Of a stretch of 64,000 nucleotides of DNA, positions 25,611 to 33,367 are shown in pieces. The notes under the pieces were generated by a model, which worked only from the letters and a program-made list of their open reading frames with translations, did no database searches and was not told the origin of the DNA. The position numbers and the translations under genes are program-made. This stretch comes from Streptomyces sp. CB01635 (GTDB lineage Bacteria > Actinomycetota > Actinomycetes > Streptomycetales > Streptomycetaceae), in contig NZ_NNBL01000031.1 of the NCBI RefSeq assembly GCF_002803065.1, positions 1 to 64,000 on the forward strand, in the 5' to 3' direction. How positions within the stretch are numbered: position 1 is the stretch's first letter; each line of letters starts with the position of its first letter.

Positions 25611-26741
25611 GTGACTGACGCCGCGTCACCCGATTCCCGCGCTGCCGAGATCCTTTCCCGCCCGATCGCACTGAACGGCCTGAAAGTCCCGAACCGCATC
25701 GCGATGGCGCCCATGACGCGTATGTTCTCGCCGAACGGCATCCCGGGTGAGGACGTTCGGTCCTACTACTCCCGCCGCGCCGCCGCAGGCGTGGGCCTGA
25801 TCGTCACCGAGGGGACCTACGTCGGCCACGACTCGGCCGGCGAGAGCGACCGGGTGCCGCGCTTCCACGGCGAGGAGCAGCTGGCCGGGTGGGCGAAGGT
25901 CGCCGAGGACGTGCACGCGGCGGGCGGCACGATCGTGCCGCAGCTGTGGCACATCGGCATGGTGCGCCAGCAGGGCAAGCCGCCCTTCGCCGAGGCCCCG
26001 GCCGTCGGCCCCTCGGGCCTTCGCATCGACGGCACCGAAGGCACGGGCAAGGCGATGACCCAGGGCGACCTGGACGACGTCATCGGCGCGTTCGCGCAGG
26101 CCGCCAAGGACGCCGAGCGCATCGGCTTCGACGGCGTGGAGGTGCACGGCGCCCACGGCTACCTGCTCGACCAGTTCCTCTGGGCCGGGACCAACCGCCG
26201 TACCGACGGCTACGGTGGCGACGCCGTGGCCCGCACGAAGTTCGCCGCCGAGATCGTCGCCGCGATCCGCGAGAACGTCTCCCCCGGATTCCCGGTGATC
26301 TTCCGCTACTCGCAGTGGAAGCAGGAGGCCTACGAGGCGCGGCTCGCCGAGACCCCTGAGGAGCTCGAGGCAATCCTCAACCCGCTCACCGCGGCCGGCG
26401 TCGACGCCTTCCACGCCTCCACCCGCCGCTACTGGAACCCGGAGTTCGACGGCTCGGACCTGAACCTGGCGGGCTGGACCAAGAAGGTCACCGGCAAGCC
26501 CACCATCACGGTCGGCTCCGTCGGCCTCGACGGCGACTTCATCCGCGCCTTCATGGGCGAGGGCTCCGCGGTCAAGGGCATCGACGACCTCCTCGACCGC
26601 CTGGAGCGCGACGAGTTCGACATGGTCGCCATCGGCCGCGCCCTGCTCCAGGACCCGGAGTGGGCGGCGAAGGTCCTGGCGGGCCGTTTCGACGAACTGA
26701 CGCCGTACGACGCGGAGGCGGCGCTCAAGACACTGAGCTAA
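25611..26741 (+). CDS. Old Yellow Enzyme-family NADH:flavin oxidoreductase
   Basis: A 376-residue TIM-barrel flavoprotein, clearly a paralogue of the reductase at 2512-3609 but of a different branch. It has VPNRIAMAPMTRMFSPNG (27-44), VPQLWHIG (109-116) and an active-site His-His pair (His179/His182) in VEVHGAHGYLLDQF in place of His-Asn. The His-His form is usual in the thermophilic-like and dienoyl-CoA-reductase-related branches. Substrate unknown. The GTG at 25611 is chosen for its AGAGGAG ribosome binding site; upstream in-frame starts at 25530 and 25569 lack family similarity. A strong hairpin terminator follows. Confidence 0.9.
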   Translation: MTDAASPDSRAAEILSRPIALNGLKVPNRIAMAPMTRMFSPNGIPGEDVRSYYSRRAAAGVGLIVTEGTYVGHDSAGESDRVPRFHGEEQLAGWAKVAEDVHAAGGTIVPQLWHIGMVRQQGKPPFAEAPAVGPSGLRIDGTEGTGKAMTQGDLDDVIGAFAQAAKDAERIGFDGVEVHGAHGYLLDQFLWAGTNRRTDGYGGDAVARTKFAAEIVAAIRENVSPGFPVIFRYSQWKQEAYEARLAETPEELEAILNPLTAAGVDAFHASTRRYWNPEFDGSDLNLAGWTKKVTGKPTITVGSVGLDGDFIRAFMGEGSAVKGIDDLLDRLERDEFDMVAIGRALLQDPEWAAKVLAGRFDELTPYDAEAALKTLS

Positions 26742-26776
26742 GGCCTGGGACGTTGAGCTGACGCCTGTCGTCAGAT

Positions 26777-26814
26777 CCGCCGGGTCCGCCCCAAGGGCGG
26801 ACCCGGCGGTTTTA
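26777..26814 (+). terminator. Hairpin terminator with T-tract
   Basis: Perfect 15-bp arms (26777-26791 and 26795-26809) with a CAA loop, then TTTTA. It is the one terminator here with a clear T-run and lies 36 bases after the reductase stop. Confidence 0.85.
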
Positions 26815-26894
26815 TGTGGTGCCCCGATCGGCCACGCGATCGGCCTTGCCCATCGCGACCGTCAACGGGAGTCGGTGGTGTTCCGCTGCTCGGC

Positions 26895-27543
26895 TCAGCG
26901 GGACCGCGTCGACGGGGCCGCGCTCGTCTCGCGTACCCGTAGTTCCATCGGAATCAGTCGGGGTTCCGTGTCGCCGGAGGCTGTCATCAGCGCTTCCAGG
27001 GTTTCGGCGGCCTGGCGGCCCAGGCCGTCGCGGGCCATTGAGACGGTGGTGAGCCGGCGTGAACCGGGCAGGTCGTCGAGGGGGGAGATGTCGTCGCAGC
27101 CGATGACCGCCATGTCGTCGGGAATGCGCAGGCCGGACTCCTCCAGTGCGCTCGCCGCGCCCCGGGCCACGAGGTCGTTGTACGCGACGACCGCGGTGAC
27201 ATCCAGGGCGCGCACGGCGCCCGCCGCGTCGTACCCGTGCCGGCCGTGTGGCCGCAGGGGATCATGGGATCACCGTGCCGTGCGTGCGAACGGGCACCGC
27301 GGAAACGGACTTGAGGACGTCGGGGAAGTACGGGTTGGCCAGGTCCGGGACGAGAACGCCGATGGCACCGGCCTCGCCGCAGGCCAGACCCTGCGCCGCG
27401 GCATTGGGCCGGTAGCCGAGTTCGGCCACCGCGTCGTGGACCCGGCGGACGAGTTCGGGGTCGACGCGGGCCGTGCCGTTGAGCACCCGGGAGACGGTGG
27501 ACGTGGACACTCCGGCCGCCGTGCCGACGTCCGTGATCGTCAC
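26895..27543 (-). pseudogene. Internally deleted LacI-family regulator
   Basis: The minus strand keeps two ends of one LacI-type gene. From the GTG at 27543 come about 80 good residues: the helix-turn-helix ITDVGTAAGVSTSTVSRVLN, the hinge, and the first strand of the sugar-binding domain (IGVLVPDLANPYFPDVLKSV). It then stops at 27262. In another frame (about 27250-26895) the C-terminal lobe resumes with HGYDAAGAVRALDVTAVVAY and PDDMAVIGCDD. About 150 residues of the middle are missing. It cannot make a working repressor. The intact gene probably regulated a lost sugar operon. Confidence 0.75.
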
Positions 27544-27571
27544 GCGCCGCAGACGGGCGCCCTTCCGCCCG

Positions 27572-28089
27572 GCGGACGGGCCTCGCGCCGGGTTCGCCGC
27601 CCTCGTCCAACTCCTGGCCATCACCTTCGCAGGCCTCGCGGTCCACGGCGCCTGCACCGCTCCGACGGCCGGCTGGATCACCCGCCGCACCGGCTGGCCC
27701 CTGTCCGCGGCCTTCCTCGCGGCCTGGCTGTGGATCTCGGTGTACGGCGGATGGCTCCTGAACGTCAGCGGCACGGCCACACAGGGCAGTTGGAGTTTCC
27801 CGGTCCACGCCGGTGTCATGATCGCCGCAATCGCGCTCTACGTCCTGGGGGGCTGCGCCTGGCCGCCACCCCGGAGGGCCGCCGCCGGCTCGACGGCGGC
27901 ATCCGACTGGTCGCCACCCCGCTCGCCGTTCTCGTCCTGTCGTACTACGGCGAGTTCGGCCCGCTCGACCACCCGCCGCTGCCGGGCCCGTACGACCTGC
28001 TCACCCTGGTCGCACTTTCCCTGGCCTGCTACACCTGGGCCCTCCACAGCGGCTGCCGCACCCAGCAACTCGACCGCACGATCGCCTAG
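27572..28089 (+). pseudogene. Truncated and frameshifted permease remnant
   Basis: The plus strand encodes the last part of a multi-spanning transporter, probably an APC-type permease. Hydrophobic segments include LLAITFAGLAVHG, LSAAFLAAWLWISVYGGWLL and VHAGVMIAAIALYVLGG. At a run of six G (27847-27852) the frame shifts by one base, and the protein continues in the next frame (TPLAVLVLSYYGEF, YDLLTLVALSLACYTWALHS) to a TAG at 28089. The N-terminal half is absent. A single missing G explains the shift, so either mutation or a sequencing error in the run is possible, but the truncation stands. Confidence 0.6.
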
Positions 28090-28145
28090 GACTACCCCGA
28101 GACGCCCACGGCGGCGGCATCCGAGGAACGCCGGCCCGAAGGCGT

Positions 28146-28240
28146 GTGACGCGAGCCGGTGTGCCGGTGGAGCTCAGCCCGACGCAGTACGCGCTCCTCG
28201 AACACTTCATGCGGCATCCCGGCCAAGTCCGCCCCTGGGT
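28146..28240 (+). pseudogene. Fragment of an OmpR-type response regulator DNA-binding domain
   Basis: The frame reads GVPVELSPTQYALLEHFMRH then PGQV, the start of the winged-helix output domain of OmpR/PhoB response regulators (LTPTEFALLELLMRHPGQVLSR in family members). Homology ends after about 28 residues, inside the next gene's region. No receiver domain precedes it. Confidence 0.6.
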
Positions 28241-28245
28241 AGACG

Positions 28246-29031
28246 TCAGGGGCGCAGCCCGGGGTGGACTCGCGGGCGGGGCGGGGCGCCCGGCTGCTCA
28301 TGCGGATCCGCGAACAGCTCCGGATGGCTCGCCCGGATCGTTCCGATGTCGTCGAAGACGCCCTGAAGGTGTCCGCGCAGCGCGTCCTCGGCGCGCGCCC
28401 CGTCCCGCCGTTCCAGCGCGTCGACCACCGTGGTGTGCTCGTCGACCAGCGTCTCGATCCGGTGCGGCAGCGGCAGACTCAGCCGGCGGGCCCGGTCGAG
28501 GTGCGCCTTGGCGGTCGCCACCGTGCGCCACAGCGTGCGGTGGCCGCTCGCCTCCATCAGGCGGCGGTGGAAGGCCTCGTCCTGCTCGAAGAACGCGTCC
28601 GCGTCGTCCGCCTTCAGCGCGGCCCGCTGTGCGTCGAGGATGGCGCGCAGTGCCGTGATGTCCTGCGCGCCGGACTTCTTCACCGCCTCGCGCAGCGCCG
28701 CCAGTTCGAGCGCCTCCCGCATGAACTGGGCTTCCAGGACGGCGTCGACGCTGATCCGCGAGACGAACGTACCGAGCTTGGGGAAGACGTCGACCAGCGA
28801 CTCCTCGCCCAGCAGGATCAGCGCCTCGCGTACCGGGGTGCGGCTGACGTCCAGCTCCCCGGCCAGCTCGTTCTCCGACAGGGGCGCGCCCGGCAGGAGC
28901 GCGAGGGACGTGATCCGCGCCCGCAGCAGGGCGTGTACCCGGGCCCGGACCGACTCGCGCGGACGCGGTGCCTCCGCCTCGGTCCGTCGTGTCTGTCTCG
29001 TTTCCCGCCGCTGAGCTGCCATGACGCTCAC
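28246..29031 (-). CDS. GntR-family regulator, FCD (FadR/UxuR) subfamily
   Basis: A 261-residue protein. The winged helix (about 25-95) contains LSENELAGELDVSRTPVREAL, the GntR recognition helix pattern. The C-terminal all-helical FCD domain (about 105-235) has the spaced metal-ligand residues of the class, including FFEQDEAFHRRLMEASGH and HTTVVDALERRD. FCD regulators sense small acids such as hexuronates, gluconate or lactate. A GTG at 29031 is used because GAGGTGAGAAA precedes it; ATG at 29022 is in frame. It is divergent from the hexonate importer and shares a 25-bp palindrome with it. It probably represses the locus. Confidence 0.9.
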   Translation of the reverse strand: MSVMAAQRRETRQTRRTEAEAPRPRESVRARVHALLRARITSLALLPGAPLSENELAGELDVSRTPVREALILLGEESLVDVFPKLGTFVSRISVDAVLEAQFMREALELAALREAVKKSGAQDITALRAILDAQRAALKADDADAFFEQDEAFHRRLMEASGHRTLWRTVATAKAHLDRARRLSLPLPHRIETLVDEHTTVVDALERRDGARAEDALRGHLQGVFDDIGTIRASHPELFADPHEQPGAPPRPRVHPGLRP

Positions 29032-29055
29032 TTTCTCACCTCAGCTGCGAGGATA

Positions 29056-29080
29056 CTTACATACAAGGCTTGTATGTAAG
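29056..29080. promoter_or_regulatory. GntR operator palindrome
   Basis: CTTACATACAAG and CTTGTATGTAAG are perfect 12-base arms around a single G. The right arm overlaps a -35 (TTGTAT, 29070-29075) that lies 17 bp from TAGAAA (29093-29098), a plausible promoter for the MFS gene. Binding would therefore block transcription. Core and size fit FCD-type GntR sites. Confidence 0.8.
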
Positions 29081-29226
29081 CGCCGGCGAGGGTAGAAAAT
29101 GACGCGGAGGTCAACGGACCCCCTGGCCGCACCCGTGTCCCCGTCCCCGCTGTGGACACTTCTGTGCCCGGTCTCGTGAACCGCCTACCGTCACATCCGC
29201 ACGTCCCCCTCGACCGGAGGTCAACG

Positions 29227-30582
29227 ATGACCACCCGCTCCGTCACCGAGAGTGAGGCGCCGGCTGCCCCGCCCGGCACCTCACTCCCCGCCCGCCCGCG
29301 CGGCCGGGGGAACAACGTCCGCTGGGGCATAGCCGTCCTGTGCTTCGGCGGCCTCGCGGTCAACTACCTGGACCGCTCCACACTCAGCGTCGCGCTGCCG
29401 TCCATGTCGGACGACCTGCACATCGGTCCCGAGACGCAGGGCTTCATCCTCAGTGCCTTCTTCGTCACGTACGCGCTGTGCCAACTGCCCGCCGGGGCGC
29501 TCCTGGACAAGTACGGCGTGAAGCGGGTCTTCGCGATCGGCGCCATCTGGTGGTCGGTGGCCACCGTCGGGATGGGCCTGGTCCGCGGCGTCGGCTCGCT
29601 CGTCGGCGCCCGGATGCTGCTCGGCGCCGGTGAGGCCGCCGGATATCCCGCACCCGCGAAGGCCGTCTCCCGTTGGTTCCCCCGTCACGAACGAACGCTC
29701 GCCAACAGCGTCTGGGACAACGGCGCGCGCGTCGGCACCGCCATCGCCCTGCCACTGGTGACGATGCTGGTCTCCGTGTTCCACTGGCGGGTCGCGTTCA
29801 TCGCCTGCGGCCTGCTCGGCTTCCTGTGGATCATCGGCTGGTGGCGGCTCTACCACGAGCCCGCCGACCACCCGAAGCTGACCGCCGAGGAGCGGGCCTA
29901 CATCGAGGCGGGCGGCGCTCACACCGACGAGACGCCCGCGCACGAGGCGGACGCTCCCAAGGTGCGCTGGCGGGACCTGTTCCGCTACCGGACGGTCTGG
30001 GGGATGATGCTCGGCTTCTTCTGCCTCAACTACGTCATCTACTTCTTCATCACGTGGTTCCCCAGCTACCTCGTCGACGAGCGCGGCTTCGACCTCCTCA
30101 AGCTCGGCTTCTTCGGCACGGTCCCGGGTCTGGTCGCCATCTTCGGATCGCTGCTCGGCGGCTTCACCGCCGACCGGCTGCTCCGCAAGGGCTGGTCCAC
30201 CACCAGGGTCCGCAAGACCTGCCTGGTCTCCGGCACGCTGTGCTCGTCCGTGATCGCGCTCACCGTCGTCGTGCCGACCGCGTCCGGCGCCCTCGCGCTG
30301 CTCTCCCTCAGCTACGCCTCGCTGACCTTCTCCACCGCGTCCGTCGCGTCGCTGCCCGCCGACGTGGCGCCGACCGCCGGGCATGTCGCCTCGCTCGCCG
30401 GCATCCAGAACTTCGCCTCGAACGTGGCGGGGATCCTCGGCCCGATCGTCACCGGATTCCTGCTGGCGTCCTCCGGGGGCTCGTACCTGGTGCCGCTCCT
30501 GGTGTCCGGCGCCCTGTCCGTCGTCGGCGCCCTCACCTACGCGTTCGTCATCAAGCGCGTCGAACCGCTGCCGGTGCGCTAG
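29227..30582 (+). CDS. MFS transporter, anion:cation symporter family (hexuronate/hexonate type)
   Basis: A 451-residue protein with 12 predicted membrane segments. It carries family features of the ACS group (ExuT/GudP/GarP): NYLDRSTLSVALPSM early, GALLDKYGVKRVFAIG after the second segment, and GEAAGYPAPAKAVSRWFP near residue 138. These symporters import sugar acids such as glucuronate, glucarate, gulonate or galactonate with protons. ATG at 29227 has GGAGGTCAACG before it. It is first in the plus-strand gene set controlled by the divergent GntR. A palindromic repeat follows directly at its stop. Confidence 0.9.
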   Translation: MTTRSVTESEAPAAPPGTSLPARPRGRGNNVRWGIAVLCFGGLAVNYLDRSTLSVALPSMSDDLHIGPETQGFILSAFFVTYALCQLPAGALLDKYGVKRVFAIGAIWWSVATVGMGLVRGVGSLVGARMLLGAGEAAGYPAPAKAVSRWFPRHERTLANSVWDNGARVGTAIALPLVTMLVSVFHWRVAFIACGLLGFLWIIGWWRLYHEPADHPKLTAEERAYIEAGGAHTDETPAHEADAPKVRWRDLFRYRTVWGMMLGFFCLNYVIYFFITWFPSYLVDERGFDLLKLGFFGTVPGLVAIFGSLLGGFTADRLLRKGWSTTRVRKTCLVSGTLCSSVIALTVVVPTASGALALLSLSYASLTFSTASVASLPADVAPTAGHVASLAGIQNFASNVAGILGPIVTGFLLASSGGSYLVPLLVSGALSVVGALTYAFVIKRVEPLPVR

Positions 30583-30643
30583 GGCCTCTCGTCTGGATCA
30601 CGCCGGACTCGCGGGGTGCGGCCTGATCCAAACGAAAGACCCT
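30580..30643. repeat. Dispersed palindromic element, copy B
   Basis: TAGGGCCTCTCGTCTGGATCA pairs with TGATCCAAACGAAAGACCCT (two or three mismatches) around a GC-rich loop. It overlaps the MFS stop codon and lies before the dehydrogenase gene, so it may reduce read-through within the locus. Confidence 0.7.
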
Positions 30644-30692
30644 GGCCCGCCCCCCGGTCCGCTCCATCCCCGTACGAAAGAAGGGACGCCCC

Positions 30693-31781
30693 GTGGCCAA
30701 GTCGGTCGAGTCGGCCCAGTCGGTCGAGCCCGTCGAGTCCATGCATCGCGCCGCCGTGCTGCACGGCCCCAAGGACGTGCGCGTCGAGGACCGCCCGGTG
30801 CCCGAGCCCGGTCCCGGCCAGGTCCTGGTCGCCGTCCGTGCCGTCGGACTGTGCGGGTCCGACCTGCACTACTACGCCCACGGCGAGAACGGCCCGAACG
30901 TCCTGCGGCAGCCGACCGTCCTCGGCCACGAGCCGGCCGGCGCGGTCGTCGGCCACGGCACCGGCGCCGACGACCTGCCCCACGGCACGGCCGTGGCGAT
31001 CGAGCCGGCGCACCCGTGCGGCAGCTGCGCGCTGTGCCGGGCCGGGCGCTACAACCTCTGCCCGGAGGGCACCTGTTTCGGTTCGCCGCCGACCGACGGC
31101 GCGCTCGCCGAGTACGTGTGCGTGCCGCGGGACTTCGTGCATCCGCTGCCCGCGTCGACGGACGTCCGGATCGGCGCGCTGATAGAGCCGCTCGCCGTCG
31201 CCGTGCACGCGGTGCGCCGCGCCGCGCTGGCCCCCGGTCACCGTGTGCTGGTCACGGGGGCGGGGCCGATCGGTGTGCTGGTCGCGCAGGTCGCGGCGGC
31301 CGTCGGCGCCGGGTCCGTGACGGTGTCCGATGTGGCAGCCGAGCGGCGGGAGTTCGCGGCGCGGCTAGGCCTGCACACGGTGGACGCCGCCGGCCTCGCG
31401 CCCGATCCTGAGCGGTCCCACGCGCTCGCCTCGCCGTACGGCTACGACGCCGTGTTCGACTGCTCCGGTGTGGGGCCCGCCCTGGTGTCGGGGATCCGCG
31501 CGCTGCGCCCCGGCGGCACCGCTGTGGTCGTCGGCAATCCGAGCAGGCCGCTGACCGAGTTGCCGCTCGCGTGGATGCAGCGTCAGGAACTGTCCCTTGT
31601 GACGTCGTTCCGGTACGGGGCAGGGGACTTCGCGGCGGCCGTCGCGCTCGCGGGGCGTGTCCGTCTGGCTGAACTCGTCACCTCCGCCTTCCCGTTGGAG
31701 CGGGCGGCCGAGGCGCTCGAGGTCGCCCTGACCGACCCGTCGCAGATGAAGGTCCTGGTCGAGCCGGCGCGGGAGGTCTGA
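30693..31781 (+). CDS. Zinc-dependent dehydrogenase of the L-gulonate/L-idonate 5-dehydrogenase (RspB) type
   Basis: A 362-residue medium-chain dehydrogenase. Catalytic zinc ligands are Cys54 (GLCGSD), His79 and Glu80 (GHE); structural zinc cysteines are 109, 112, 115 and 123. The NAD-binding loop is VTGAGPIGVL (about 186-195). It belongs with sorbitol, threonine, L-idonate and L-gulonate dehydrogenases. The gene follows a hexonate importer and is two bases upstream of fructuronate reductase, so oxidation of L-gulonate to D-fructuronate (or L-idonate to 5-ketogluconate) is the most economical reading. Start is a GTG with AAGGGA upstream. Confidence 0.82.
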   Translation: MAKSVESAQSVEPVESMHRAAVLHGPKDVRVEDRPVPEPGPGQVLVAVRAVGLCGSDLHYYAHGENGPNVLRQPTVLGHEPAGAVVGHGTGADDLPHGTAVAIEPAHPCGSCALCRAGRYNLCPEGTCFGSPPTDGALAEYVCVPRDFVHPLPASTDVRIGALIEPLAVAVHAVRRAALAPGHRVLVTGAGPIGVLVAQVAAAVGAGSVTVSDVAAERREFAARLGLHTVDAAGLAPDPERSHALASPYGYDAVFDCSGVGPALVSGIRALRPGGTAVVVGNPSRPLTELPLAWMQRQELSLVTSFRYGAGDFAAAVALAGRVRLAELVTSAFPLERAAEALEVALTDPSQMKVLVEPAREV

Positions 31782-31783
31782 CG

Positions 31784-33283
31784 GTGACCTTGCGCACCCG
31801 GCCCCGCCTGTCCCGTACCGCGCTCCCCGTGGCCGGCCTGAAGCTGCCCCCGCCCCTCTCCGAACCCGGCATCGTGCATCTGGGCCTGGGCAACTTCCAC
31901 CGCGCGCACCAGGCCGTCTACACGGCCGACGCCCTGCGCCACAGCCCCGGCCCCTGGGGCATCACGGGTGTCTCGACAAGCGCGGGGCGAGGTCCGCGCC
32001 CGGTGCTGACCGGGATGGCGGAGCAGGGCCAGCTCTATACCGTCCTCACCCTGCGCCGCGACGCGGGCGTCGCCGCGACCGTGCCCGGGGTGCACCATCC
32101 GGGCCTCGTCGCCGACGGACAAGGCGCGGAGGTCGTCGCCGCGATCGGCAGCCCCACCACCCGCATCGTCTCCCTCACGGTGACCGAGAAGGGGTACACC
32201 TTCGGCGCCGACGGCCGCCTCGACCTCGACGACCCGCTGGTCCGCGCCGACCTCGCGGGCGGCACGCCCCGCACCACGCTCGGCCTGATCGTGCGCGGGC
32301 TCCAGCACCGGGCCCGCTCCGACGGGGCGCCGGTCACCGTGCTCAGCTGCGACAACCTCATGGACAACGGGCACCGACTGCGCGCCCTCATCGACGAGTT
32401 CGTCGCCGCGCTGCCCGCCGCGGAACGCCCCGAGCTGCAGACCTACGTCGCGAGCTCGCTGACCACGCCGAACACCATGGTCGACCGGATCGCGCCCGCC
32501 ACCACCGACGAGCACCGTGACCTGGTCGCCCGCGCCTTCGGCGTCCGCGACTCGGTGCCGGTGCCCGCCGAGCCGTACCGGCTGTGGGTCATGGAGGACG
32601 ACTTCCGTGCCGGACGCCCTGCGTGGGAGCACGCGGGCGCGCTGTTCACGGACGATGTCGCCCCGTACGAACTGATGAAACTGCGGCTCCTCAACGGCGC
32701 CCACTCGCTCCTCGCCTACCTCGGCCTGCTGCGCGGACACCGCTGCATCGACCAGGCGGTGACGGACGAACTCCTGGGCGGTGCCGTGGAGTTCGCGATG
32801 CGCGAGGAGATCCTGCCGACGGTCCCGGAGCCCGAGGGAATGCCGGGCAAGGCCTACGTCACCGAACTCCTCGACCGGTTCGCCAATCCGGCGCTCGGCC
32901 ACCGCACCGCGCAGGTCGGCTCCGACGGTTCCCTGAAGATCCCGGTCCGCTGGGCGGGGGTGCTCGCCGAGTCGCTGGCGGCGGGGCGGGTCCCCCGTGT
33001 CCTCGCTCTCGGCCTCGCCGCGTACGTGCGCGTCATTACGGCCGACGACGCATACGACGAGCGTGCGCTCGGCACGGTCCACGACGGCGCCCGGTCTCGC
33101 CTGGCCGAGCTCGCGGCCCGTGCGAGCGGCCCGGCCGACGCGGCCCGCCTGCTGCTCCGCGAAGGCGACCTGCTGCCGCCGGAGGTCGCCCAGCACCCCG
33201 AACTCGGCGATGCGGTCGGCGAGTTCGCGCACACGCTTGCCGTGCACGGCATCGAGGCCGCGCTGCGTTCCGCGCGCACCTGA
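31784..33283 (+). CDS. Fructuronate reductase / mannitol dehydrogenase-family protein
   Basis: A 499-residue polyol-specific long-chain dehydrogenase. It has the NAD-binding GLGNFHRAHQ near residue 34 and the family active-site signature K-x4-N-x2-H in KLRLLNGAHS. UxuB-type enzymes reduce D-fructuronate to D-mannonate; other members act on mannitol or altronate. The genome context (zinc dehydrogenase 2 bases upstream, mannonate dehydratase 84 bases downstream) supports the mannonate-forming reaction. GTG start at 31784. Cytoplasmic. Confidence 0.88.
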   Translation: MTLRTRPRLSRTALPVAGLKLPPPLSEPGIVHLGLGNFHRAHQAVYTADALRHSPGPWGITGVSTSAGRGPRPVLTGMAEQGQLYTVLTLRRDAGVAATVPGVHHPGLVADGQGAEVVAAIGSPTTRIVSLTVTEKGYTFGADGRLDLDDPLVRADLAGGTPRTTLGLIVRGLQHRARSDGAPVTVLSCDNLMDNGHRLRALIDEFVAALPAAERPELQTYVASSLTTPNTMVDRIAPATTDEHRDLVARAFGVRDSVPVPAEPYRLWVMEDDFRAGRPAWEHAGALFTDDVAPYELMKLRLLNGAHSLLAYLGLLRGHRCIDQAVTDELLGGAVEFAMREEILPTVPEPEGMPGKAYVTELLDRFANPALGHRTAQVGSDGSLKIPVRWAGVLAESLAAGRVPRVLALGLAAYVRVITADDAYDERALGTVHDGARSRLAELAARASGPADAARLLLREGDLLPPEVAQHPELGDAVGEFAHTLAVHGIEAALRSART

Positions 33284-33367
33284 TCCAGGTGCCGGCCACC
33301 GGACCCCGTGCGCCGGCCGGCACCTCCCCCCTGCCCCGCGCTCCCCCATCGAGAAGAACGGCACCCT

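Noticed and set aside
26875..28089. Single long plus-strand open frame of 404 codons
   Set aside because: Its first 300 codons are antisense to the LacI remnant or out of frame with the permease homology; only the end matches the permease.
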